Shown here: positions 36,046-45,190 of the stretch, in pieces | Layout: each line of letters opens with the position of its first letter | How positions within the stretch are numbered: the first letter of the stretch is position 1 | Assembly: GCA_965277425.1 (NCBI GenBank) | Contig: CBDICR010000007.1 | Span: forward strand, 496,001 to 560,000 | From: Poindextera sp965277425 | Lineage (GTDB): Bacteria; Pseudomonadota; Alphaproteobacteria; Caulobacterales; Caulobacteraceae | Direction of reading: 5' to 3' | Length of the DNA stretch: 64,000 nt | Program-made: the position numbers and the translations under genes | The notes under the pieces: generated by a model | Seen by the model: only the letters and a program-made list of their open reading frames with translations | The model's database searches: none | Told to the model about the DNA's origin: nothing

Positions 36046-37848
36046 ATGACCGACGCCGCCGCGGCGAGCTCGATTGAGGCTGAGGAAAGCCGCAGGCTTC
36101 CCCTGGCCCTGCTGTCCCTTCTGGCCCTGGGCCTCGGCGCCTTCACCGGCTTGGGCGCCGTCCTGTTCCGCGACCTGATCGGCCTGATCCACAACCTCCT
36201 GTTCACCGGTCATGCGGTGGTCCGCTACGACGCCAACGTCTTCACCGCGCCCGCGCCGTGGGGCGTGCTGGTGATCCTGGTTCCGGTGCTGGGCGCGGTC
36301 GCCGTCACCTTCCTGGTCAGCAATTTCGCGCCGGAGGCCAAGGGGCACGGCGTCCCGGAGGTGATGGACGCCATCTATTTCAAGGGCGGGGTGATCCGCC
36401 CGGTGGTGGCGCTGATCAAGTCGCTGGCCTCGGCCATCGCCATCGGCAGCGGATCGTCCGTCGGCCGCGAAGGGCCGATCATCCAGATCGGCTCGGCGCT
36501 CGGCTCGACGCTCGGCCAGATCATCCGCATGCCGGTCGGCCAGCGCATCGCCCTGGTCGCCGCCGGCGCCGGCGCCGGGATCGCCTCGACCTTCAATACC
36601 CCGATCGGCGGGGTGATGTTCGCCATCGAGCTGATGATGCCGGAGGTGAGCGTGGACACCTTCCTGCCGGTGGCCATCGCGACCGGGGCGGCGACCTTTG
36701 TCGGGCGCTGGTTCTTCGGCGACGCGCCGGCCTTTCGCGTGCCGCCCTTGCAGGCGATCGCGATCGATCCGAGCGCGCTGGTGGTGCTGGCCCTGTTCGC
36801 GGTGCTCGGCGCGCTGACCGGCGTGGCCGCGGCGGCCTTCATCCACGGCCTGCACCTGTTCGAGGACCTGTTCGACAGAATAGGCGGCCGCTACCTGCGC
36901 CACATGTTGGGCATGCTGCTGATGGGCGTGCTGATGTACGTCCTCTTCGTCGCCTTCGGTCAGTACTATGTCGACGGGGTCGGCTACGCGACGGTGCAGG
37001 CGATCCTGACCGGCCAGCTTTCGACCTTCTGGCTGCTCGGCCTGCTCTTTGTCTGCAAGGCCCTGGCGACTGGGCTCAGCCTGGGTTCGGGGTCTTCAGG
37101 CGGCATCTTCTCGCCGTCGCTGTTCATGGGCGCGACCCTGGGCGCCGGCTTTGCGTCGCTGCTCAACGCGATGGGCCTGCCGATTCACCTCAGCGCGCCG
37201 GCCTTCGCCATGGTCGGCATGGGGGCCATGGTCGGCGGCGGCACCGGCGCGGTGATGACCGCCGTGGTGATGATCTTCGAGATGACCCTCGACTATTCGA
37301 TCGTCATGCCGCTGATCGTCGCCGTGGCCATGAGCCTGGGCGTGCGCCGCGTGCTGTCGCGCGAGACCATCTACACCCTGAAGCTGGTCCGCCGCGGCCA
37401 GGCCATTCCCAAGGCGCGCCACGCCAACATGTTCCTGGTCCGCCAGGCGCGCCAGGTCATGGACGCAGATGTCCAGGTGCTGCCGGCCGAGGCGAGCTTC
37501 GACGATTATCTGCGCCAGCCCGAGCACGCCGGGCGCCTGCGCTATGTCGTGGTGACCCAGAAGGGCCGGCTCTACGGCGTCATCCGGGTCAATACCGGCC
37601 TGCGGCGCGGGCTCGAAACCACCCATACCGGCGTCACCCTTGGCGAGGTGGCCAGCCGCAACTTCACCGTGGTGGGCGAAGACGACGTGGCTTTCGATGT
37701 CATCCAGCGCATGTGGCGCAAGAACGCCATCATGGCGGTGGTGGTGCGCGGCCGCGGCGTCCCGCGCGGCGACGACGTGGCGGGCGTGATCACCAAGGAG
37801 CATGTCGCCGACAGCGTCGCCGAAAGCGTCAAGATCTATCCGCGCTAG
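36046..37848 (+). CDS. ClC-family chloride channel/antiporter with CBS domains
   Basis: 600 residues. About ten to twelve membrane segments in residues 19-445. Ion-path motifs: GHGVPEVMDAIY (GSGIP equivalent), GSGSSVGREGPIIQIGSALG with the gating Glu, and GLSLGSGSSGGIFSPSLFMGA. FAIELMM may hold the inner proton Glu, suggesting a Cl-/H+ exchanger. The cytoplasmic C-terminus (about 450-600) holds two CBS domains that probably bind nucleotides. Preceded by a 26-bp palindrome and a TATCR-N5-TGATR site; its 3' end overlaps the convergent marR gene by 20 bases. Confidence 0.93.
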   Translation: MTDAAAASSIEAEESRRLPLALLSLLALGLGAFTGLGAVLFRDLIGLIHNLLFTGHAVVRYDANVFTAPAPWGVLVILVPVLGAVAVTFLVSNFAPEAKGHGVPEVMDAIYFKGGVIRPVVALIKSLASAIAIGSGSSVGREGPIIQIGSALGSTLGQIIRMPVGQRIALVAAGAGAGIASTFNTPIGGVMFAIELMMPEVSVDTFLPVAIATGAATFVGRWFFGDAPAFRVPPLQAIAIDPSALVVLALFAVLGALTGVAAAAFIHGLHLFEDLFDRIGGRYLRHMLGMLLMGVLMYVLFVAFGQYYVDGVGYATVQAILTGQLSTFWLLGLLFVCKALATGLSLGSGSSGGIFSPSLFMGATLGAGFASLLNAMGLPIHLSAPAFAMVGMGAMVGGGTGAVMTAVVMIFEMTLDYSIVMPLIVAVAMSLGVRRVLSRETIYTLKLVRRGQAIPKARHANMFLVRQARQVMDADVQVLPAEASFDDYLRQPEHAGRLRYVVVTQKGRLYGVIRVNTGLRRGLETTHTGVTLGEVASRNFTVVGEDDVAFDVIQRMWRKNAIMAVVVRGRGVPRGDDVAGVITKEHVADSVAESVKIYPR

Positions 37849-38263
37849 GGCTTTCGGCGCCCATTTTTCGCAACTGACGCAGTGACTTCGCCAGCAGCGG
37901 CTCCTGGCGCAGCATCTCCTCCAGATGCTGCGCCGCGAGCGTGTCGACCAGGCTCACGCCCTGCGGCGTCAGTTCGAGAAGCACGCTTCGCCGGTCGGTC
38001 GGCGACGGCGTCCGGGCGACCAGATCCGCCTTGGCCAAGCGGTTCACCAGCTGCACGGTGGCGTGGTGGGTCAGCAGCAACTGCTCGGACAGGTCCTTCA
38101 TGGTCATGGCCTCGGACGCCCGGGTCCTGACGGCCAGCATCGCCTGGTACTGCGGCTGTGTGACGCCGGCCCGTCGGCTGATCGCCTCGCTGGCGGCCAG
38201 GAAGCGCCGCAGCGCATAGCGAAACCCCGCCAAGCCTTCGTAATGTTCCAGATCCAGGGTCAT
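37829..38263 (-). CDS. MarR-family transcriptional regulator
   Basis: 144 residues from the ATG giving MTLDLEHYEGLAGFRYAL; an upstream in-frame ATG is less conserved. Winged helix-turn-helix: AMTMKDLSEQLLLTHHATVQ then LVNRLAKADLVARTPSPTDRRSVLLELTPQG, where DRR is the wing signature. MarR dimers bind palindromes and are released by small phenolic ligands. It lies opposite the CHRD gene; three TATCR-N5-TGATR sites nearby are candidate targets. Confidence 0.92.
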   Translation of the reverse strand: MTLDLEHYEGLAGFRYALRRFLAASEAISRRAGVTQPQYQAMLAVRTRASEAMTMKDLSEQLLLTHHATVQLVNRLAKADLVARTPSPTDRRSVLLELTPQGVSLVDTLAAQHLEEMLRQEPLLAKSLRQLRKMGAESPSADRS

Positions 38264-38528
38264 GGCGCCGATGGGTTGATGGCGGCCATTTCGCCGGTCC
38301 TCGCAAGGCATCGATTTCGAAAGGGCCCAGGGATGGCGCCGCCTTGCCGCGCCGGCCCGCCCGCGTTCGACAAACGCTCATAGACCGAACCGCGGCGCAG
38401 GCAAAGCTGAGCCCTGGTCGATGTCGAGCCCTCCAGGCCAGCCTTGGCGCTATATATCATGGCGTGATGGTGTTATCCGTCATTGCAAGGGCGTCGGTTC
38501 GCAACTCGATTTCAAGGGAGACTGTCCA
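38264..38528. promoter_or_regulatory. marR/CHRD divergent intergenic region
   Basis: 265 bases separating divergent genes; no gene inside. It contains operator-like site copy 2 at 38455-38469 and the CHRD ribosome site AGGGAG at 38515-38520. Confidence 0.4.
38455..38469. promoter_or_regulatory. Operator-like site TATCR-N5-TGATR, copy 2
   Basis: TATCATGGCGTGATG, 60 bases before the CHRD gene start and 192 bases before the divergent marR start. It shares spacing and half sites with copies 1 and 3. Confidence 0.45.
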
Positions 38529-38957
38529 ATGCCTATCAAATCGCTCGCCATGGCGGCGGCGCTTCTGCTGCTGACCGCCGGCGCGGCCAATGCGGCGATG
38601 TTCAAGGTCACAACCACCTTGAAGGGCGCCGATGAGGTTCCGCCGAACACGACCGCGGGGACGGGGACCGTCTCGGCCACGCTCGACACCGGCGCCAAGA
38701 CGTTCACCTATGAGGTGACCTATTCAGGCCTGACCGGCACGGCGACCGCGGCGCATTTCCACGGGCCGGCCGCGCCGGGCGTCAACGCGCCGCCGATCAT
38801 CACCATGACCAGCCTAGCCAGCCCGATCAAGGGGGCGACCACCTTGACCGACGCCCAGATCGCCGACCTGCGGGCCGGCAAATGGTACTTCAACGTGCAC
38901 ACCGCCGCCCACCCCAAGGGCGAGATTCGCGGTCAGCTCGAAGTCACACCCCAATAA
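38529..38957 (+). CDS. Exported CHRD-domain protein
   Basis: 142 residues; AGGGAG eight bases before the ATG giving MPIKSLAM. Signal peptide to about residue 22 (TAGAANAA), then a single CHRD domain: FKVTTTLKGADEVPPNTTAGTG, TYEVTYSGLTGTATAAHFHGPA, and LRAGKWYFNVHTAAHPKGEIRGQL. CHRD domains occur in chordin and in bacterial periplasmic proteins of unknown role; the conserved His residues may bind metal. A good terminator overlaps the stop codon. Confidence 0.9.
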   Translation: MPIKSLAMAAALLLLTAGAANAAMFKVTTTLKGADEVPPNTTAGTGTVSATLDTGAKTFTYEVTYSGLTGTATAAHFHGPAAPGVNAPPIITMTSLASPIKGATTLTDAQIADLRAGKWYFNVHTAAHPKGEIRGQLEVTPQ

Positions 38958-38983
38958 GGGCGGCGTCACGCCGACGCCCTTTT
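38956..38983 (+). terminator. Intrinsic terminator of the CHRD gene
   Basis: AAGGGCG and CGCCCTT pair around a GC-rich loop that can extend the stem (GGCGT/ACGCC), followed by TTTT. Begins within the TAA stop codon. Confidence 0.65.
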
Positions 38984-39156
38984 CAATACTGAACCGTCCT
39001 GGGCTGGGGAGCCGATGATGTGCGCCATCCCAGCCCAGGCCGGGCCGCGCCTCCGAGACCTCGGCGCCCCGGTGCGGTCGCGCTGGACGACCGGATGACG
39101 ATTTCCGTGCGCCCTTGATATTGATACGGCTTCGCGCGCGGCCAATAGAACGCTCC

Positions 39157-41616
39157 ATGGTTTTCAAGTTAAGCCTCGTCTGCCTGGTCCTGTTGCTGGC
39201 CGCGCCCCGCCCGGCCGTCGCCGATCCGACCCCCTTCGACCTGGCCGGCCCGAAGCTGGACGTCAGGGTGACGAATGCGGGCAGGACCTTGCCGATCGCC
39301 CAGACGCCGAATCTCGCGGCCGGCGAGCAGCTCTGGATCAAGGCCGATTTTCCGCCCGACCAGTCCGCGCACTACCTGCTGGTGGCGGCCTTCCTGCGCG
39401 GCGCGACCAATCCGCCGCCGAAAACCTGGTTCTACGCGTCCCAGACCTGGAGCCCCAAGGGCCGCGACGGGCTGAAGATCATCGTTCCGCCTGGCGCCCA
39501 GCAGGTTCTGCTCTTCCTGGCCCCGGAAACCGGCGGGGACTTCAAGACTCTCATCGACGCCGTGCGCGGCCGGCCCGGCGCCTTCGTGCGCGCCGCTCAG
39601 GGCCTCAATCAGGCCACGCTCGACCGGTCCCGGCTCGACACCTTTCTGGCGGCCATCCGCGGGATCAATCGGGTCGATCCCGGTCGCCTGAAAACCGCCT
39701 CGCCGCTGCTCGCCCGCAGCCTGGCCATCAAGCTGGACGCCGCCTGCCTCGACAAGGCGCCCGAACTGCAGGGCTCATGCCTGATGCAGGGGCAGGATTC
39801 GCTGGTGCTGGACGACGGGCACAGCACTTCGATCGTCCAGGCCCTGACCTCGGGCTCTCCGGCCGGCCTGGTCCAGCAGCTCGCCAGCACGCCGCAGGCC
39901 GGCTTCGGCTACTACAGCCCCTATATCGCCTCGGTCATGGACATCGCGCGCATCCTGGATTCGTTCCATACCGCGCAGTACCAGTACCTGCCGGCCCTGG
40001 TCACCGAGCAAGGCGAGGTGCTTTCGCTGCTGCTCAACGCGCCGCCCTCCTTCTATAATCCGAAGTCGGTGCTGGTCGTCGCCTTGCCGGCGATCGAGCC
40101 GACCCAGGCGCCGCCGCTGCATCCGGTCGATCCGGACGCGGCCTATTGCGCCGAACAGCCCGACCTGGTGCTGCCGGTCGAGGGCGCGCCGCTGGTGTTC
40201 TCGACCAGCTACGCCCACGACATGGTGCTGCGCCTGAAAGCCAAGACTGGCGAGACGGTCGACGTCCCGGTGACCGCCGACGCCGAAAAGGGCGGCTTCG
40301 TCGTCGATGCCGCCGGTCTCGGCCCCACCGAATTCGCGGACTCCGTGGACGGAAACCTGCACGGCGAATGGGGCTTTGCGCCCTATGACGGGCCGAAATT
40401 CCATCTTCAGAACGCGGGTCCGCAGTCCTGGCGGCTCGCCGCGGACGATCAGCAGGCCTTGATCGTCGGCCGCGACGGCGCGGTGCATCTTGAGGCGCAG
40501 GAGTCCGGCTGCGTCGAGAGCGTCCTGCTGCGGCGGTCTTCCGGCCAGACCGAGCCGGTCGGTTGGACGTCGATCCCGCCGAACAGGGTGCGGGTGACAT
40601 TGCCGCTCGAGAAAGCCAGCCCCGGGACGCTGACGCTGCTCATCAAACCCTACGGCGCCAAGAACGCCGACCTGGTTCCGCTACAGGCCTTCGACCAGCC
40701 CAGCCATCTCGACAGCTTCACACTCCATGCCGGCGATCTTTCCGGGGTGCTCAAAGGCGGTCGCCTCGATGCGGTGAAGGAACTGAGCCTTGGCGGCGTC
40801 GTCTTCACGCCCGGCTCGATCGCCGCGACCGGCGGCGGCGAGACGCTGTCGCTGACCACCGCCGACGCCCCGGGCGCCGCCGCGCTGAAGGCGGGAGACG
40901 CCGCCAGCGCCAAGGTCACCCTCAAGGACGGGCGGGTCCTCGACCTTGAAACCGCGGTGGAGCCGCCCCGCCCAAGGGTCAGCCTGATCGACAAGAGCAT
41001 TCAGCTCTCCGCCTCGAACGCGTCCAGCTGGATCCGGCTGGACGATCCGGACGCGCTTCCGCGCGGCGCGCGGCTGACCTTCTCGATCCACGCCCAGGTT
41101 CCCGCCGCCTTTTCCGGCGACGAAAAGATGGAGGTGGGGACCGCCCAGGGCGCCTTCCTGACCACCCTCACGGTCGCCAACGGTTTGATGTTCGAGGACG
41201 CGCAGGTGGCGCTGGCGAGCCTCGACACCGACAAGGCGTTCAGTGTCTCGGCCGCCGGCCCGCTGCGGTTCCGCATCGTCGACGACGGCGTCGCCGGCGA
41301 CTGGCAGCCGCTCGCCACGCTGGTGCGGCTGCCGGTTTTTCGGGACCTGAAGTGTCCGACCCGGCATGACCAGGCTTGCAAGCTCACGGGATCGGACCTG
41401 TTTCTGCTGGCGTCGGTTTCGAACGATCCCGCGTTCGATCATCCCGTCCAGGTTCCCGACGGATTTGCCGGCGATGTCCTGGCCGTTCCGCATCCCGTGG
41501 CCGGACGGCTTTACCTGAAGCTCCGCGACGACCCCGCGGTGGTCCGGACGGTCTCTATTCCGGTGAAAGGCGCGGCGTCCGCCAAGGCCGGGCAGGGGGC
41601 CGGCCCGGCCTCTTGA
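39157..41616 (+). CDS. Large exported protein of unknown function
   Basis: 819 residues from the ATG giving MVFKLSLVCLVLLLAAPRPAVA (signal peptide, cleavage near residue 22). The mature protein begins DPTPFDLAGPKLDVRVTNAG and looks like a string of beta-sandwich modules: an N-terminal domain with WIKADFPPDQSAHYLLVAAFLRG, a helical segment around 120-300, then several Ig-like stretches (LRLKAKTGETVDVPVTAD, GVLKGGRLDAVKELSLGGVVF, RLTFSIHAQVP). Paired Cys near residues 188-204 and 745-760 may form disulfides. I recognise no named family. Monocistronic. Confidence 0.75.
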   Translation: MVFKLSLVCLVLLLAAPRPAVADPTPFDLAGPKLDVRVTNAGRTLPIAQTPNLAAGEQLWIKADFPPDQSAHYLLVAAFLRGATNPPPKTWFYASQTWSPKGRDGLKIIVPPGAQQVLLFLAPETGGDFKTLIDAVRGRPGAFVRAAQGLNQATLDRSRLDTFLAAIRGINRVDPGRLKTASPLLARSLAIKLDAACLDKAPELQGSCLMQGQDSLVLDDGHSTSIVQALTSGSPAGLVQQLASTPQAGFGYYSPYIASVMDIARILDSFHTAQYQYLPALVTEQGEVLSLLLNAPPSFYNPKSVLVVALPAIEPTQAPPLHPVDPDAAYCAEQPDLVLPVEGAPLVFSTSYAHDMVLRLKAKTGETVDVPVTADAEKGGFVVDAAGLGPTEFADSVDGNLHGEWGFAPYDGPKFHLQNAGPQSWRLAADDQQALIVGRDGAVHLEAQESGCVESVLLRRSSGQTEPVGWTSIPPNRVRVTLPLEKASPGTLTLLIKPYGAKNADLVPLQAFDQPSHLDSFTLHAGDLSGVLKGGRLDAVKELSLGGVVFTPGSIAATGGGETLSLTTADAPGAAALKAGDAASAKVTLKDGRVLDLETAVEPPRPRVSLIDKSIQLSASNASSWIRLDDPDALPRGARLTFSIHAQVPAAFSGDEKMEVGTAQGAFLTTLTVANGLMFEDAQVALASLDTDKAFSVSAAGPLRFRIVDDGVAGDWQPLATLVRLPVFRDLKCPTRHDQACKLTGSDLFLLASVSNDPAFDHPVQVPDGFAGDVLAVPHPVAGRLYLKLRDDPAVVRTVSIPVKGAASAKAGQGAGPAS

Positions 41617-41697
41617 CCTTCGCCGGTCGGCGCCGCGGGGGCCGGATTTGCAGGATCGCATCCGCACTGGAGGCTATCCTCAAGGCCGCCTTGATAC

Positions 41698-41712
41698 TAT
41701 CACATCGTGATA
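41698..41712. promoter_or_regulatory. Operator-like site TATCR-N5-TGATR, copy 3
   Basis: TATCACATCGTGATA, 68 bases before the MFS transporter start: a perfect 6-bp inverted repeat (TATCAC/GTGATA) with a 3-base centre. Best of the three related sites. Confidence 0.5.
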
Positions 41713-41779
41713 TTATTGCGGCGCGCGACGGATTTTCCGTGATCACCGCTGAACGGCGGCGGCCGTCACGAACAGCTGG

Positions 41780-42961
41780 ATGAACCCCGTGAACCCGACC
41801 GAAATCCGCGCCACGATCTGTCTCGCCCTGGTGTTCTCGACCCGCCTTCTGGGCCTGTTCATGATCTATCCGGTGTTCACGCACTATGCGCAGGCGCTTC
41901 GCGGGGCCAGTCCGGTGATGATCGGCCTGGCCCTCGGCGTCTACGGCATGGCGCAAGGCCTGCTGCAGATCCCGCTCGGCCTGCTCTCCGACCGTATCGG
42001 CCGCAAGACGGTGATCGCGGCCGGCCTTATCCTGTTCGCGGCGGGCAGCGTGGTGGCGGCGATGGCGACCTCGATCGACGGGGTGGTGCTGGGCCGGCTC
42101 CTTCAGGGCGCGGGCGCGGTCGGCTCGTCCATCCTGGCGCTCGCGGCCGACCTGACGCGCGAGGAGGTGCGCACGCGCGCCATGGCCGCGATCGGCCTGA
42201 CCATCGGCTTGTCCTTTGGGGTGGCGATCCTGATCGGGCCGCCGCTGGCGGCCATCGCCGGCCTTTCGGGCATCTTCTGGTTCACCGCGCTGCTGGCGGC
42301 CGTCGGCGTCGGCCTCACCCTGGGCCTGACGCCGACGCCGGTCCGGTCGTCCCGGCAAGTCGGGACGGCGCTCGCCTCATTCGGCAAGGTGCTGCGCGAC
42401 CGCCAATTGCTGCGCCTCGATTTCGCGATCTTTTCGCTGCACGCGATCCTCACCGCCAGCTTCCTGGTCATTCCCCGCATCCTGGCGGACAATTTCCATC
42501 TGGCCAGCAGCGGCCAGTGGAAACTCTATCTGCCCGTCCTGGTCATTTCCGTGGCGCTCATGGTTCCGGCGATCATCGTGGCGGAGACCCGCGGGCAGAT
42601 GAAGCCGGTCTTCGTCGGGGCGGTCGTCGTTCTGGGCCTGAGCCTGCTGACCCTGGCGTTTCCGGGCGGCGGCGCGCTCGCGGCGGCCGCGGCCCTGGCC
42701 GCCTTCCTGACCGCCTTCAACGTCATGGAGGCGATGCTGCCCTCGCTGGTCACCAAGCTCGCGCCGCCCGAGGCCAAGGGCGCGGCCACCGGCGTCTATT
42801 CGAGCTCGCAGTTCTTCGGCATCTTCGTCGGCGGCGCCGGCGGCGGATGGATCCTTGCGATGGCGGGGCCTGGCGGCGTCCTCGTTGCCGCGGTCGTCCT
42901 CACCCTGGCCTGGTTCGCCGTCGCCTTGACGATGCAGCCGCCGAAACGGCGGGCGCATTAG
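41780..42961 (+). CDS. MFS transporter, YajR/Bcr-like, 12 membrane segments
   Basis: 393 residues. Motif A between helices 2 and 3 is GLLSDRIGRKTVIAAG; LQGAGAVGSSILALAADLTREEVRTRAMA and a GLSFGVAILIGPPL segment (motif C-like) place it near YajR and drug-efflux DHA1 proteins. It ends after the twelfth helix, so it lacks the C-terminal YAM domain of YajR. Likely a proton-driven exporter. The operator-like palindrome 68 bases upstream suggests repression by a dimeric regulator. Confidence 0.9.
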   Translation: MNPVNPTEIRATICLALVFSTRLLGLFMIYPVFTHYAQALRGASPVMIGLALGVYGMAQGLLQIPLGLLSDRIGRKTVIAAGLILFAAGSVVAAMATSIDGVVLGRLLQGAGAVGSSILALAADLTREEVRTRAMAAIGLTIGLSFGVAILIGPPLAAIAGLSGIFWFTALLAAVGVGLTLGLTPTPVRSSRQVGTALASFGKVLRDRQLLRLDFAIFSLHAILTASFLVIPRILADNFHLASSGQWKLYLPVLVISVALMVPAIIVAETRGQMKPVFVGAVVVLGLSLLTLAFPGGGALAAAAALAAFLTAFNVMEAMLPSLVTKLAPPEAKGAATGVYSSSQFFGIFVGGAGGGWILAMAGPGGVLVAAVVLTLAWFAVALTMQPPKRRAH

Positions 42962-42966
42962 CGCGC

Positions 42967-43232
42967 TGGACGGATGACCCGACCTACGACTTTGTCGACG
43001 GCCGGCTCGCGAAGATCGAGTTCCGGACCTCCATCGACGCGTTCAACGACCTGACGGCGCGCTTCGAGGCCGGTACGGCCCCGCCAGCCAGACCCTGTAC
43101 GATAATGTGACGACACGTGGCGGGCCGGACCTGCCGCGGGTCCGCAAGATCTGGCGGCTGGCCGACGGCTCGGTCGAGATCGACCCCTCCACGCGCCCCA
43201 CCCAGCTTAGCGTCCAGTTCTCCGGCCGCTGA
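42967..43232 (+). pseudogene. Frameshifted 3' remnant of an unrecognised gene
   Basis: Downstream of the MFS stop one frame gives TYDFVDGRLAKIEFRTSIDA followed by FNDLTARFEAG, then terminates; from about 43085 another frame continues SQTLYDNVTTRGGPDLPRVR, then KIWRLADGSVEIDPSTRPTQ and LSVQFSGR before TGA 43230-43232. Both halves read like one small exported protein of the kind with alternating charged and aromatic beta strands. No start codon or N-terminus remains, and a one-base shift splits the rest. Confidence 0.6.
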
Positions 43233-43283
43233 GACGATCGTCGCATTGACCCTTGCCTGCGCCTCGCTCATGCAAGAGCGGCA

Positions 43284-44393
43284 ATGCGCGTCCTGGGCTT
43301 CATGACCGGCACCTCGCTCGACGCGGTCGACATGGCCGTGATCGAGACCGACGGCGAGGCCATCCAGGCGCTTAGCCCGGCCGGCGAGAAGCCGCTCGAT
43401 CCCGGCGTCCGCGCGCTGATCGAGGCGGCCATCGCGGCGGCCCTCCGCTGGCAGATCGGCGCGCCCGAGCCGGAAATCTTCGCGGTCGCCGCCGCCGCGA
43501 TCGCCGCCGAGCATGTGGCGGCCGCCGAGGCCTTCATGACCCGCCATCGGCTTCTCCCGGAGGATCTGGACCTGATCGGCGTGCATGGCCAGACCGTCCT
43601 GCACCAGCCGCCGGGCCCCGGCCGGCCGGCCGGGCGCGCGGTGCAGCTGATCGATGTGGCGGCGGTGGCGCGCGGGTTGGGGATCGCGACGGCCTACGAT
43701 TTCCGCGCCGACGACGTGGCGGCGGGCGGCCAGGGCGCACCGCTCGCACCGGTCTATCACGCGGCGCTGGCGCGCTATTCGCGGCTGGCGCTCCCGACCG
43801 CGGTGATCAATCTGGGCGGGGTCGGCAATCTGACCCTGATCGGCGCGGGCGGCGACCTCGAGGCCTTCGACACCGGTCCGGCCAACGGCATGATCGACCT
43901 TCTGGTCCAGGCGCGCACCGGGGCCCGCTATGACGCCGACGGCGCGCTGGCGCGGGCCGGGCGGGTGGATGAGGCGATCCTTAGCGCCTATCTCGCCCAC
44001 CCTTATTTCAGCCGCACCGGGCCCAAATCGCTCGACCGCTTCGATTTCCCGCTCGATCCGGTCGCCGGCTTGGGCCTTGAGGACGCCGCCGCCACCCTGA
44101 CCGCCTTCGCCGCCGAGGCGGTCGCGCGAGCGGTGACGGCCGCGTCGGAAGCGCCCTTGCGGCTGGTGGTCACCGGCGGCGGACGGCGCAATCCCGCCCT
44201 GATGGAGGCCATCCGCGCGCGGCTCGCCTTGCCGGTGCTCGCCGCCGAAGAGGTGCATTGGCGCGGCGACTCCCTCGAGGCCGAAGCCTTCGCCTATCTG
44301 GCCGCCCGCTGCCTCCTCGGCCTGCCGATCTCGTTCCCGGCTACGACGGGCGTCCCCGAAGCCACGACGGGCGGAAGGATCATGCGGGCTTAG
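43284..44393 (+). CDS. anmK: Anhydro-N-acetylmuramic acid kinase
   Basis: 369 residues. Converts 1,6-anhydro-MurNAc from cell-wall turnover to MurNAc 6-phosphate. Signatures: MRVLGFMTGTSLDAVDMAVIETDG, DLIGVHGQTVLHQPP, NLGGVGNLTLIG, FDTGPANGMIDLLVQ and LVVTGGGRRNPALMEAI, all of the sugar kinase/actin fold. The last residues after EAEAFAYLAARCLLGLPISFPATTGV agree with the family. Together with amiC and mrcA, it covers peptidoglycan cleavage and recycling in this window. Confidence 0.95.
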   Translation: MRVLGFMTGTSLDAVDMAVIETDGEAIQALSPAGEKPLDPGVRALIEAAIAAALRWQIGAPEPEIFAVAAAAIAAEHVAAAEAFMTRHRLLPEDLDLIGVHGQTVLHQPPGPGRPAGRAVQLIDVAAVARGLGIATAYDFRADDVAAGGQGAPLAPVYHAALARYSRLALPTAVINLGGVGNLTLIGAGGDLEAFDTGPANGMIDLLVQARTGARYDADGALARAGRVDEAILSAYLAHPYFSRTGPKSLDRFDFPLDPVAGLGLEDAAATLTAFAAEAVARAVTAASEAPLRLVVTGGGRRNPALMEAIRARLALPVLAAEEVHWRGDSLEAEAFAYLAARCLLGLPISFPATTGVPEATTGGRIMRA

Positions 44394-44510
44394 CGGACGA
44401 AGCCTTCGCGCGCGCCGCGACAGCGCACCCCGTCTACGCGAGCGCCGTGCGTTTGCTGGCCCAAGCCGTTCCCGATTGAGACCGCTGCCGGCCGTTGCAA
44501 ACCCCCGGAC

Positions 44511-45161
44511 TTAAGCCGGCTCGGCCGCCAGGCGCTTGTCGAGATAGTCAGCCACGTGGCTTTCGACGTCGGGCAGGTTGTGGCCCCAGAAGTGGTCGGC
44601 GCCTTCGATGACGTCGTAGTCGATGACGATGCCCTTTTGCGTGCGCAGCTTGGTGACCACGCGCTCGACCTCGGTCGGCGGCACCACGGTGTCGGACGAG
44701 CCGTGCAGGAAGAGGCCGGACGCCGGGCAGGGGGCCAGGAAGCTGAAATCATAGGCGTTGGTCGGCGGCGAGACCGAGATGAAGCCGTCCGTCTCCGGCC
44801 GGCGCATCAGAAGCTGCATGCCGATATAGGCGCCGAAGCTGTAGCCGGCGACCCAGGTCTGCGAGGCGGCGGGATTGGTGGTCTGCAGCCAGTCCAGCGC
44901 CGTGGCCGCGTCGGCCAGCTCGCCGATGCCGGCGTCGAACTCGCCCTGGCTGCGGCCGACGCCGCGCAGGTTGAAGCGCAGCACCGAAAAGCCGCGCTTC
45001 ATGAACAGCAGGAAAAGCTGCGCCACAACCGGGTGGTTCATGTTGCCGCCGGCGCGTGGATGGGGGTGCATGATCAGCGCGATCGGCGCACCCTCGCGCT
45101 TGCCGGGTGAATAGCGTCCCTCGATCCGACCGGCCGCCCCAGTCAGAACCACTTCAGGCAT
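44511..45161 (-). CDS. Alpha/beta hydrolase (dienelactone hydrolase-like)
   Basis: 216 residues. Nucleophile elbow GYSFGAYIG (Ser at about residue 107), a HPHPRAGGNMNHPVV oxyanion region, LRFNLRGVGRSQGEFDAGIGE, an acid in LHGSSDTVVPP and the catalytic His in EGADHFWGHN. No signal peptide. This cytoplasmic esterase-like family is common in alphaproteobacteria, frequently next to iscR, and its substrate is unknown. Divergent from iscR; their shared region holds an IscR-type site. Confidence 0.88.
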   Translation of the reverse strand: MPEVVLTGAAGRIEGRYSPGKREGAPIALIMHPHPRAGGNMNHPVVAQLFLLFMKRGFSVLRFNLRGVGRSQGEFDAGIGELADAATALDWLQTTNPAASQTWVAGYSFGAYIGMQLLMRRPETDGFISVSPPTNAYDFSFLAPCPASGLFLHGSSDTVVPPTEVERVVTKLRTQKGIVIDYDVIEGADHFWGHNLPDVESHVADYLDKRLAAEPA

Positions 45162-45190
45162 GTCGTCTCCAGGCTCGATATTGTCGTTGC

